64,000 nt of DNA. Origin: Nocardioides bizhenqiangii. GTDB lineage: Bacteria > Actinomycetota > Actinomycetes > Propionibacteriales > Nocardioidaceae. The notes below the pieces were generated by a model that ran no database searches, was not told the origin of the DNA, and saw only the letters and a list, made by a program, of their open reading frames with translations. The translations under genes were made by a program, and so were the position numbers. The stretch spans positions 3,347,501-3,411,500 of the forward strand of contig NZ_CP141059.1 of NCBI RefSeq assembly GCF_034661235.1, in the 5' to 3' direction. Positions within the stretch are counted from its first letter, which is position 1, and every line of letters begins with the position of its first letter. Shown in pieces: positions 46,032 through 54,462 of this stretch.

Positions 46032-47267
46032 TCAGCGGAAGGCGGGCGGACCGCCCTGGAGCGCCCGGCCTGCGGCCTCGTTGTCGGCGAGGAAGTTCGG
46101 CACCTGGTTCTCGGCTTCGTAGTAGCGGTGGAAGACCGGGGTCTGCGAGCCGGACATCGGCGGCACGATCCAGCTCCAGTCGGCAGGGCAGCGGCGACCC
46201 GCCCGCTCCTCCCGCTCCAAGTGGGTGAGGAACCTGCGGGACTCGGTGTGGTGGTCGGTGATGGTCACGCCGGTCACTCGGAACGAGTGCAGTACCGCAC
46301 GATTGATCTCGACCAAGGCCTGGTCTCGCCACAGGGTCGCCTCGTCCGAGGTGTCGAGCCCCATTCGTTTCGCAACTTCCGGTACCAGGTCATAGCGGTC
46401 GCTGTCGCCCAAGTTGCGGGCCCCGATCTCCGTGCCCATGTACCAACCGTTGAATGGCGCAGCCGGGTAGGAGACACCGCCGATGACAAGCAGGCTGTTG
46501 CTGATGACCGGGACCGCGTGCCACCGCATGCCCATACCGGCGAACCATGTCAGCTCGGGGTGCTCAAGCGGGACCTCATGTACCGCTTGGCCGGGGACCT
46601 GGAACAACCGCGGTCCCTCCTCGACGGTCTCCACCACAAGCGGGAGCACGTCAAAGGCACTCGGGAACTCGGGCGGCCGCCACCCGCGCTGGATCAGTTT
46701 GCTCGTGAAAGTTCGGTAGCGTGGGTCCCCGAGGACATCCCCGTCCGGCTGCTCGTATCCGGCGTACCGGATGAGTTGCTCGTTCCAGATCCTGGGGGCA
46801 GGTCTGGAGGGGGACTCGGGAGCGAACACGCTGATCATCGGCCGGATCTTCCCGCCGTTGTGAGCCTCTCGCAGATGCTCGAAGCAGCGCGCGGCCACGC
46901 TGCCGGCGTCGGAGACCGTCCTCAGGTCGCGCACCTGCAGGCTCTGCCAGTACAGCCGACCGATGCACCGTGCGTTGTTGCGCCAGGCGACGCGGGCGCC
47001 GAAGGCCAGCTCCTCAGCGGTGTGCCAGTAGGTCCCGGTCATGTCGATTTCGCGCATCACCGCGGCGATCCGCGGCCCCAACGGCCCGGGCTGGGGGTTC
47101 TCGGCGTGGAAGAGCTCGAGGAACTCCTCGGCCTCCGCCCGATCTACCTCGATGTCGGCGCTACCGGGGCTTCGCTCGGGGTCGGGCTGGCTCAGGCGAT
47201 TTTGTGTCACCGGCTGGTCGGTCGGGTCGGTGTGGGCAGGGCAGCACTCGTGGTGTTGCGTCGTCAT
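46032..47267 (-). CDS. nos: Bacterial nitric oxide synthase (oxygenase domain)
   Basis: 411 residues. Heme thiolate Cys101 in WRNNARCIGRLYW and the arginine-binding Glu280 in FNGWYMGTEIGARN are intact; MGMRWHAVPVISN and VFHRYYEAENQVPNF (pterin/C-terminal region) also match. It makes NO and citrulline from arginine but lacks the reductase half of animal enzymes, so needs an outside electron donor. The N-terminal about 45 residues exceed the usual bacterial form and carry HHECCPAH. Follows the DivIVA-like gene by 69 bases, last of a three-gene operon. Its ribosome binding site lies in a perfect 20-bp palindrome. Confidence 0.95.
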   Translation of the reverse strand: MTTQHHECCPAHTDPTDQPVTQNRLSQPDPERSPGSADIEVDRAEAEEFLELFHAENPQPGPLGPRIAAVMREIDMTGTYWHTAEELAFGARVAWRNNARCIGRLYWQSLQVRDLRTVSDAGSVAARCFEHLREAHNGGKIRPMISVFAPESPSRPAPRIWNEQLIRYAGYEQPDGDVLGDPRYRTFTSKLIQRGWRPPEFPSAFDVLPLVVETVEEGPRLFQVPGQAVHEVPLEHPELTWFAGMGMRWHAVPVISNSLLVIGGVSYPAAPFNGWYMGTEIGARNLGDSDRYDLVPEVAKRMGLDTSDEATLWRDQALVEINRAVLHSFRVTGVTITDHHTESRRFLTHLEREERAGRRCPADWSWIVPPMSGSQTPVFHRYYEAENQVPNFLADNEAAGRALQGGPPAFR

Positions 47268-47268
47268 G

Positions 47269-47288
47269 TCCCTCCCCCGGGGGAGGGA
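47269..47288 (-). promoter_or_regulatory. Perfect 20-bp palindrome covering the NOS ribosome binding site
   Basis: TCCCTCCCCC joined to GGGGGAGGGA, ten perfect base pairs, ending one base before the NOS ATG. The 3' arm is the Shine-Dalgarno, so folding would hide it. Could equally be a protein-binding operator. Confidence 0.65.
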
Positions 47289-47336
47289 TTCCCTGATCCA
47301 CCCATCCGAGAGGGTCTCAGAAGATCTCGCACCCGA

Positions 47337-47954
47337 TCAGTCCGAGCCAGGCGACTCCGGTCCGCTCCCGTTGCGGGCGCGGACCTGCCAGTCGCTCAAG
47401 TCGTCGAACAGGGGGTCGATCTGGTGGGTCGCCGCGGAACCCGACTCGGTGGCCGGATGGGTGCTCCCAAGCCGGTCGACCTCGGTGGCGAACGAGTCCA
47501 TGATCGACTTCATCTGTGCCTGGGCCGTCTGTGCGTAGGAACGAACCTGCTGCCCGGCCGTGTCCATGGCCTCCTCCACGACTTTGCGCTCGTGTGCGCG
47601 CGCTTGGCCGATGCGGTCGCGGGCGTCCCGGCTGACGTCCTCGACCATCTCCTCGGCCACGAGCTGTGCTTGGCTGAACAGTTGGACGACCTGTTCGTTG
47701 ACGCGGTCGCCGACCTGTTCGTACTCGTCTAGCGCCGCCTGCACGCGCTGCAACTCTGTCCGGAGACGGTCGTTCTCGGCCCGGCTCTCGCGGAGCTCGC
47801 TCTCTGTGGCTTGCACCTGGCCAGCCAACAGGTCGAGGTACTCGTACACCTCAGCCGCGTCGATGCCACGCATCCGGCGCCGGAAGGTCTCGTCGCGGAT
47901 CGACTCGGGTGACCGGTAGTGCGGAGAGTCCTGGCGGTCGTTGGTGTTCGTCAC
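47337..47954 (-). CDS. DivIVA-domain coiled-coil protein
   Basis: 205 residues. N-terminal DivIVA-type segment (SPESIRDETFRRRMRGIDAAEVYEYLDLLAGQVQATE, about 14-50), then a long coiled coil (about 50-165: ESELRESRAENDRLRTELQRVQ; SQAQLVAEEMVEDVSRDARDRIGQARAHERKVVEEAM) and a polar tail. DivIVA/Wag31 proteins mark curved membrane at poles and septa in actinobacteria. This is a shorter, divergent member sitting between NO genes; its job may be to place or scaffold NO metabolism at the membrane (inference). Its first 104 bases overlap the flavohemoglobin gene. Confidence 0.85.
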   Translation of the reverse strand: MTNTNDRQDSPHYRSPESIRDETFRRRMRGIDAAEVYEYLDLLAGQVQATESELRESRAENDRLRTELQRVQAALDEYEQVGDRVNEQVVQLFSQAQLVAEEMVEDVSRDARDRIGQARAHERKVVEEAMDTAGQQVRSYAQTAQAQMKSIMDSFATEVDRLGSTHPATESGSAATHQIDPLFDDLSDWQVRARNGSGPESPGSD

Positions 47955-49125
47955 TTGTTGTCTCCTGCCTGTTCAGCGCTCGCTCGGCGGTGTGATCGTC
48001 CGCGGCCGCGTAGTAAAAGTGCTCGTACTTGATGTGCTCGGGGTGCATGCCCCTACTAGCCAACTGCTCCAGCGTGTGCGCGACCATCTGCGGACCGCCG
48101 CACACCATCGCCGTGCGCCCGTCCAGCGTCTGCCGGGCCGCGACCGTGCCGACCTTCCCGCGCGTCCCGGGATAGGACGAATCGTCAGACACGACCTCCG
48201 TGTAGTCGAACCACGGCCGCTTCTGGGCCAGCTCTCGCAACCGGGGGCGGTCGTAGAGGTGCCAGGGCATTCGGACGCCGTGGAGGAGATGGACCCGCGG
48301 CGCGGTGCGAGACCGCTGCCACTCGTGATCGATCTGCTCGAGGACCGCGAGGAGTGGGGCGAGACCCGTTCCACCAGCGACCATCAGCAGATCTTTCGAG
48401 TCCTCTGCCCGCCGGGTCAGCCGCTCGCCCACCGGCGCCCCCAACTTCACGACGTCGCCGACCTTCAGGGACCGCACCGCGGTCGGGCTCACCTGGCCAC
48501 CGTCGATCTGTTGCACATGCAGGTCGATCGAGCCGTCCCGGCGCGGAGCGTTGGCCGGGCTGAAGTACCGCCACAGCCGAGGGCGTTGCGGGATCTCCAT
48601 GGACACCGACTGGCCGGGAAGGAACCCGAACGCGCGCCGGGGCCGGACCGTCAGCAGCGTGAGGTCCATGGTCCGTCGCTCGACCGAGACCACATCGGCG
48701 TCCCACCAGTCAGGGCTGGACTCCGAGGACGTCTCCGCTGCCTCGACCATCATCCGCGCGATCACCTGGTAGGCCGCCGTCCAGTGCGCGGCGAGCTCCT
48801 CGTCCCATTCGGACCCCAGGAAGTGCTTCAGGGTTGCGCACAGCGAGGCGCCGACTGCGTTGTAGTGATCCGCGACCACGGCGTACTTACGGTGGTCGCG
48901 GCCGAGGTGTTGCAGGAACGCCGCATCATTCTCGATCTGGTCGGCGTGGCTGACAATCCTGCCGAGTGCGCTGACAAGCTTGTCCCGCTGGTTCGACATG
49001 GAGAGCGGGAACATCGACCGCACCTCAGGATGGGACACGAAGAGGTGCGAGTAGAAGTACAGCGGCACCTGTTCCCCGTGCTCCGTCACCCGATCCCAAC
49101 TGCGCTGCAGGGCATATGCATCCAT
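47851..49125 (-). CDS. Flavohemoglobin (globin + FAD/NAD reductase), probable NO dioxygenase
   Basis: 424 residues. Globin at 1-135: B10 Tyr25 (FYSHLF), Gln46 (MSNQRDK), proximal His78 (GRDHRKY). FAD domain (WRYFSPANAP, about 190-200) and NAD domain (VAGGTGLAPLL; VCGGPQMVAH). FAD motif and spacing differ from E. coli Hmp and recall the mycobacterial type II forms. It converts NO plus O2 to nitrate, or could lend electrons to NOS. The last 30 or so residues lie past the reductase fold and overlap the DivIVA-like gene by 104 bases. First gene of the NO operon. Confidence 0.9.
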   Translation of the reverse strand: MDAYALQRSWDRVTEHGEQVPLYFYSHLFVSHPEVRSMFPLSMSNQRDKLVSALGRIVSHADQIENDAAFLQHLGRDHRKYAVVADHYNAVGASLCATLKHFLGSEWDEELAAHWTAAYQVIARMMVEAAETSSESSPDWWDADVVSVERRTMDLTLLTVRPRRAFGFLPGQSVSMEIPQRPRLWRYFSPANAPRRDGSIDLHVQQIDGGQVSPTAVRSLKVGDVVKLGAPVGERLTRRAEDSKDLLMVAGGTGLAPLLAVLEQIDHEWQRSRTAPRVHLLHGVRMPWHLYDRPRLRELAQKRPWFDYTEVVSDDSSYPGTRGKVGTVAARQTLDGRTAMVCGGPQMVAHTLEQLASRGMHPEHIKYEHFYYAAADDHTAERALNRQETTSDEHQRPPGLSALPVTRVDPRRDLPAPDAWHRRG

Positions 49126-49291
49126 CGGGCTTCGCTATCCGTCTCGTGGAGGCAGCTCCTCGAACGAAACGGGCGGCCCATCAGCGGGCACATTGCGCTG
49201 CCGGTCGTCGGCAGCTCGAGCGGATAGGTACTGCTTTGACAAAGGGTTCCCTCCCTGTCCAGTCCCCCGTCCCTCCCCGCCACCGGCTCCC

Positions 49292-49621
49292 TCAAGCCAG
49301 CGGGGCGAAACGGGCGGATCGGAATGAGTCGCGGAGTCTAACAGGCGTCGAGGAACGCAGCATCAGTCGACCGTCGACGTCCAGCTCCATCGTCCAGTCG
49401 GCGAGCGAGGGGACGTCATGCATCACGTGGAGGAGGACCTCCTCGATGATGGACCGCAGGCCGCGGGCTCCGGTGGCGCGCTCCATCGCCTTGTCGGCGA
49501 TGCCCTCGATGGCGTCGTCGGTGAACTCGATATCGACGCCACGGAGCAACCGGCGGACCAGCCTGAGCCCTCGCCTAGCGGCTCGGGCTACTCGACCAGC
49601 GGCGGGTAGGGGCCTCGACAA
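49292..49621 (-). pseudogene. Truncated duplicate of clpX 3' region
   Basis: Bases 49407-49540 repeat clpX bases 49746-49879 at an offset of 339, with seven differences by my count. They encode [20 protein letters not shown] and [19 protein letters not shown], the ClpX C-terminal small domain. Both flanks are unrelated: upstream is dispersed-repeat sequence ([17 protein letters not shown]), downstream an unrelated tail ([20 protein letters not shown]). It lacks AAA and zinc domains and cannot work as an unfoldase. Marks the border between accessory DNA and the clp locus. Confidence 0.85.
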
Positions 49622-49642
49622 GCTCGACCAGCGGGAGAAGGG

Positions 49643-50932
<1,290 letters not shown>

Positions 50933-51032
50933 GGGCGGTACTCCTCACGTAATGCGGACTCCCCGACCGTACTCCCTGGTACCCCTTCCACGGGAGGGGA
51001 CACGAGGGGCGCGGCGGGATGGTCATGATCGG

Positions 51033-51641
51033 TCAGGTGAGCGCCGGAGTGCCCTTGAGCGACTCCAGCACCGAGTCGATGAGACCGTACTCGATCGCCT
51101 GCTCTGCGGTGAGGATCTTGTCGCGTTCGATGTCGCGGCTGACCTCTTCCATCGTCTTGTTGCTGTGGTCGCTGATCATCCGCTCGAGCATCTCCCGCAT
51201 CCGGAGGATCTCGTTGGCCTGGATCTCGATGTCCGAGGTCTGGCCGAAGGTGCCCTCGGTGTAGGGCTGGTGGATCAGGATCCGGCTGTTGGGCAGCGCC
51301 AGTCGCTTGCCCTGGGTGCCGGCGGCGAGAAGGATCGCGGCCGCGGACGCAGCCTGACCGATGCACACCGTCTGCACGTCCGGCTTGATGAACTGGATCG
51401 TGTCGTAGATCGCGGTCAGCGCCGTGAACGAGCCACCGGGGCTGTTGATGTAGATGCTGAGGTCCTGGTCGGGGTTCATCGACTGGAGGCACAGCAGCTG
51501 CGCGATCACCGCGTTGGCGACGTCGTCGGAGATCGGCGTGCCGAGGTAGATGATGCGGTCCTCGAACAGCTTCGCGTAGGGGTCGATCCGCCGGAAGCCG
51601 TACGACGTGCGCTCTTCCCACTGCGGGATGTAGTAGTTCAT
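51033..51641 (-). CDS. clpP2: ATP-dependent Clp protease proteolytic subunit ClpP2
   Basis: 202 residues. Catalytic Ser99 (IGQAASAAAILL) and His124 (RILIHQP), with Asp in the IERDKILTAEQA segment. The MNYYIPQWEERTSYGFRRIDPY start and SAAA context mark it as the actinobacterial ClpP2 ring subunit, which pairs with ClpP1 and docks ClpX. Five bases separate it from clpP1, so co-transcribed. Confidence 0.95.
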   Translation of the reverse strand: MNYYIPQWEERTSYGFRRIDPYAKLFEDRIIYLGTPISDDVANAVIAQLLCLQSMNPDQDLSIYINSPGGSFTALTAIYDTIQFIKPDVQTVCIGQAASAAAILLAAGTQGKRLALPNSRILIHQPYTEGTFGQTSDIEIQANEILRMREMLERMISDHSNKTMEEVSRDIERDKILTAEQAIEYGLIDSVLESLKGTPALT

Positions 51642-51646
51642 CTGCG

Positions 51647-52282
51647 TCAGTCCTTGTTCGAGTGGGCCGGGCGGCCCTCGTCGGCGGCGTCACGGGCACT
51701 CTTGACGACCTTGTCGACCAGTCCGTAGTCGACGGCCTCGCTAGCGGTGAACCAGCGGTCGCGGTCGGCGTCCTCACTGACCTGCTCGACGCTCTGGCCG
51801 GTGTGCTGGGAGATGAGCTCGAAGAGCACCTTCTTGATGTGCAGCGACTGCTGGGCCTGGATCTTGATGTCCGAGGCCGAGCCACCCATGCCGGAGGACG
51901 GCTGGTGCATCATGATCCGCGCGTGCGGCAGCGCGTAGCGCTTGCCCTTGGTGCCCGCGCAGAGCAGGAACTGGCCCATCGACGCCGCGAGCCCCATGCC
52001 GACGGTGGCGACGTCGTTGGGGATGTAGTTCATGGTGTCGTAGATGGCCATCCCCGCGTCGACCGAGCCGCCGGGCGAGTTGATGTGGAGGAAGATGTCC
52101 GCCTCGGGGTCCTCCGCCGACAGCAGCAGCAGCTGCGCGCAGATCGCGTTGGCGTTCTGGTCGCGGACCTCGGATCCGAGGAAGACGATCCGCTCCTTGA
52201 GCAGCCGGCTGTAGATGTTGTCGTCGAGAAGGTTGAGTCCGGGCGCGCCGTTCATCACGGGGCCGCTGGGATTCTGAGTCAC
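51647..52282 (-). CDS. clpP1: ATP-dependent Clp protease proteolytic subunit ClpP1
   Basis: 211 residues. Ser101 (MGLAASMGQFLL), His126 (RIMMHQP) and the Asp of EDADRDRWF complete the triad; HINSPGGSVDAGMAIYDTM is strongly conserved. Forms a mixed ClpP1P2 tetradecamer. GTG start; TAGTGT (52289-52294 on the minus strand) is six bases upstream, so the clpP1-clpP2(-clpX) transcript may be leaderless. An upstream tandem repeat reaches to within about 100 bases of this promoter region. Confidence 0.95.
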   Translation of the reverse strand: MTQNPSGPVMNGAPGLNLLDDNIYSRLLKERIVFLGSEVRDQNANAICAQLLLLSAEDPEADIFLHINSPGGSVDAGMAIYDTMNYIPNDVATVGMGLAASMGQFLLCAGTKGKRYALPHARIMMHQPSSGMGGSASDIKIQAQQSLHIKKVLFELISQHTGQSVEQVSEDADRDRWFTASEAVDYGLVDKVVKSARDAADEGRPAHSNKD

Positions 52283-52399
52283 GTGGCGACACTAGCCGTC
52301 CCGCGCCCCGGAACCACGGGATCTCGGCCCCTGTTCGCCGACAGCAGATTTGCGAGCCCGGTGTCGTCCGAGGGACGAGGACGGCACCGTTGGGCGAGC

Positions 52400-52462
52400 A
52401 GGTCGAGTAGCGCCCGCGAGCGAGGAACGAGCTCGCGACGGCGCGTATCGAGACCCGGTGAC
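52400..52462. repeat. Dispersed palindromic repeat, long variant
   Basis: GTCGAGTAGCGCCCGCGAG ... GCGTATCGAGACCCGGTGAC: same ends as copies A/B with a longer centre (GAGCGAGGAACGAGCTCGC, itself palindromic). Confidence 0.75.
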
Positions 52463-52501
52463 GTGCCCAGCGACGGTGGGGACGGCCACACCGAAGGTTG
52501 C

Positions 52502-52545
52502 GGCGTCTCGATACGCCCTCGCGCAGAGCGCTCGGGCTACTCGAC
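52502..52545. repeat. Dispersed palindromic repeat, inverted copy leading into tandem array
   Basis: GGCGTCTCGATACGCCCTCG ... GCGCTCGGGCTACTCGAC is the reverse complement of the copy A type. Its last part, GCTCGGGCTACTCGAC, is the unit amplified in the following array. Confidence 0.8.
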
Positions 52546-52685
52546 GACCGAAGCGGCTCGGGCTACTCGACGACCGAAGCGGCTCGGGCTACTCGACGAC
52601 CGAAGCGGCTCGGGCTACTCGACGACCGAAGCGGCTCGGGCTACTCGACGACCGAAGCGGCTCGGGCTACTCGACCACCGAAGGC
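52530..52685. repeat. 26-bp tandem repeat, six units
   Basis: Units begin at 52530, 52556, 52582, 52608, 52634 and 52660. The first five are identical (GCTCGGGCTACTCGAC then GACCGAAGCG); the sixth has changes near its end. Derived from the end of a dispersed repeat. The last unit contains the stop codon of the SRPBCC gene. With the flanking copies it fills the 384-base gap to clpP1. Confidence 0.95.
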
Positions 52686-53161
52686 GCTTCCGCGGCGGCC
52701 TTCAGGCCGGCGACGGTGCGGGCCATGCCCTGCTCGAGCTCGTCGGCGTGCTCGACGTTGCCGCCGAGGAAGGCGGGCGCGAACGCCCTGCTCATCAGGG
52801 TGACGCCCTCGGGGACCGGGCGCCGGTGCACGACCCGGGTGCCACCGTTGACCGCGTCGAGCTCCCAGATCCACTGGGCGCCGCTGGACTTGGTGTCCCA
52901 CACCAGTCGGCGACCGTGGTCCACCGCCGCAACGACCGAGCGGGATGGCCAGATGACGGCCTTGCGGCGGTTGATCCCGAGGTACCACTGGCCGACACGC
53001 AACCCACCACGCTTCAGGGGCACCATCCGCATCACCTCCGGGCTCCACTGCGGCAGCTGGGAGAAGTCGGTCAGCAGCTCCCAGACCCGCTCCGGCGGCG
53101 CCTCGACGATCGCTTCCGCGCGCAGCTCGCGGTCTGCTCGTGCTTCGGTCACAACCCGCAT
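52667..53161 (-). CDS. SRPBCC (START-like) family protein
   Basis: 164 residues. ELRAEAIVEAPPERVWELLTDFSQLPQWSPEVMRM at the N-terminus, DHGRRLVWDTKSSGAQWIWELDAVNGGTRVVHRR strands and a C-terminal helix match the polyketide-cyclase/dehydrase group. The ligand is unknown. The gene ends GTG GTC GAG TAG, whose last nine bases are part of a repeat unit, so its C-terminus (about PSVVE) is repeat-derived. Confidence 0.85.
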   Translation of the reverse strand: MRVVTEARADRELRAEAIVEAPPERVWELLTDFSQLPQWSPEVMRMVPLKRGGLRVGQWYLGINRRKAVIWPSRSVVAAVDHGRRLVWDTKSSGAQWIWELDAVNGGTRVVHRRPVPEGVTLMSRAFAPAFLGGNVEHADELEQGMARTVAGLKAAAEAPSVVE

Positions 53162-53200
53162 GGTGGCAGACCGGGGCGATCGGCGTTACCGGGTCTCGGC

Positions 53201-54415
53201 CTACGCGAGCCAGCGCTTGAGGCCGGCGAGGACCTCGGGGTGGTTGAGGATGCCGAAGTGGTCGGTGCTGCCGACGTGGAGGGTCTCGGCGTCCGGGAAC
53301 ATCTCGGCGCCGCGCCGGTCTCGACCCACCGCGGACCGGGGTCGCACCAGGTAGTCACCCAACACGTTGCCGATCGGGTGCCGCGCCGACTCCGTGATGG
53401 TGGCGGCCACCAGCCGGTAGCGCGCCTCCTTGAGCGGCGGCAGCTCGTCGACGTACCCGTCGACGAGGTCGCGGACCCCCTCGGAGCGCTTGTCGAGGAT
53501 CCGGCCGAACGCCGAGGTCTCCGGCAGCAGGGCGAGCAGCCGGCTCCCGTGGCCGATGCCCCAGGCGATCGGCGCGCCGCGGTGGGGCGATCCGAGCGTG
53601 ACCACGTCGGTGACGCGGTCGGCCCAGGTCTCGACAGGCGCGACCGGCGAGGAGGCGTCGTCGAGCGCGAGCACGTTGAGCGCGGCCCGCATGATCAGGC
53701 CGCCCATCGAGTGACCGACCAGCGCGATCCGCTCGACCTCGACCGGCCAGGCGTCGACGACGTCGCGCAGGAGCGCGGCGAGGATGACGCCGTTCTCGCG
53801 GATCGGGAGACCGGTGTTCGCGCGGAGGTAGACCGGGGTCCAGCCGAGCTCCGCGAGCGCCTCGCCGTACGTCGTGCCGGTGCGCTCGCGGTGCAGGTTC
53901 CAGTACGCCTCGTTCTCGCACAGCCCGTGCATGAACACGACCAGGCGGCCGGTGGCGCCAGGGAAGGCCTGGGCGAGGTCGTCGGTGGTCACCCGGACGT
54001 CGCGACCTCCGGACCGGACCGTCATCGGGATCGCCAGCTGCGGCCGGTCGCGGAGCAGCTCGTCGCCGATCAGGCCGTTGACCGCGGACGAGACGAACCG
54101 ACCGCGGGCGCCGTCCTCGAGCCGCGGCCCGACCCCGGTCGAGGCCAGCTTGTCGAGGCCGGCGCTGCTCTTGCGCAGGGCCAGCCCGAGCCCGCCGTAC
54201 ACCGCCGCCGCGGCGCCGCGGTGGACGGTCTCGATCGGGGTCGCAGCAGATCCCAGGCCCAGGCGGAGCACGCCGTGCACCCGTCGCGTCACGGCGTCGT
54301 GCGTGTCCCGGGCGCTGCCGACGACGAGCTCGTCGGTGACCGAGGCGAGGAGCGAGAGCGCGTCGACGACGCTGGCTCCGGGTGCCGGTGGCGGCGCGGT
54401 GTGCATGACCGGCAC
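53201..54415 (-). CDS. Alpha/beta-hydrolase, lipase-like
   Basis: 404 residues. An N-terminal helical region (1-135), then the hydrolase core: LVVFMHGLCENEAYW oxyanion segment, nucleophile elbow GHSMGG (about 236-241), VTLGSPHRGAPIAWG, and a C-terminal His in STDHFGILNHPEV. The type resembles PGAP1-like/triacylglycerol lipases. Same position as lipP between tig and nei in mycobacteria, though the sequence class differs. No signal peptide. A strong hairpin separates it from tig. Confidence 0.87.
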   Translation of the reverse strand: MPVMHTAPPPAPGASVVDALSLLASVTDELVVGSARDTHDAVTRRVHGVLRLGLGSAATPIETVHRGAAAAVYGGLGLALRKSSAGLDKLASTGVGPRLEDGARGRFVSSAVNGLIGDELLRDRPQLAIPMTVRSGGRDVRVTTDDLAQAFPGATGRLVVFMHGLCENEAYWNLHRERTGTTYGEALAELGWTPVYLRANTGLPIRENGVILAALLRDVVDAWPVEVERIALVGHSMGGLIMRAALNVLALDDASSPVAPVETWADRVTDVVTLGSPHRGAPIAWGIGHGSRLLALLPETSAFGRILDKRSEGVRDLVDGYVDELPPLKEARYRLVAATITESARHPIGNVLGDYLVRPRSAVGRDRRGAEMFPDAETLHVGSTDHFGILNHPEVLAGLKRWLA

Positions 54416-54421
54416 AGTAGC

Positions 54422-54449
54422 GCCTCAGTGCACAGTCGTGCACTGAGGC
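54422..54449 (-). terminator. Perfect 12-bp hairpin after tig
   Basis: GCCTCAGTGCAC-AGTC-GTGCACTGAGGC, no mismatch, immediately behind the trigger factor stop and six bases upstream of the hydrolase start. No U-run follows, as is common in actinobacterial terminators. Confidence 0.75.
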
Positions 54450-54462
54450 CTCTCGGCGTGTC

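Noticed and set aside
22825..49642. Prophage or transposon
   Set aside because: No integrase, transposase, phage structural gene or terminal inverted repeats could be found.
52530..52685. CRISPR array
   Set aside because: Units are contiguous 26-mers without unique spacers and no cas genes are present.
52498..52803. Plus-strand frame with repeated LGLLDDRSGSGYSTTEAARA
   Set aside because: Translation of the 26-bp tandem array (three units make 26 codons); no start signal, overlaps the SRPBCC gene.
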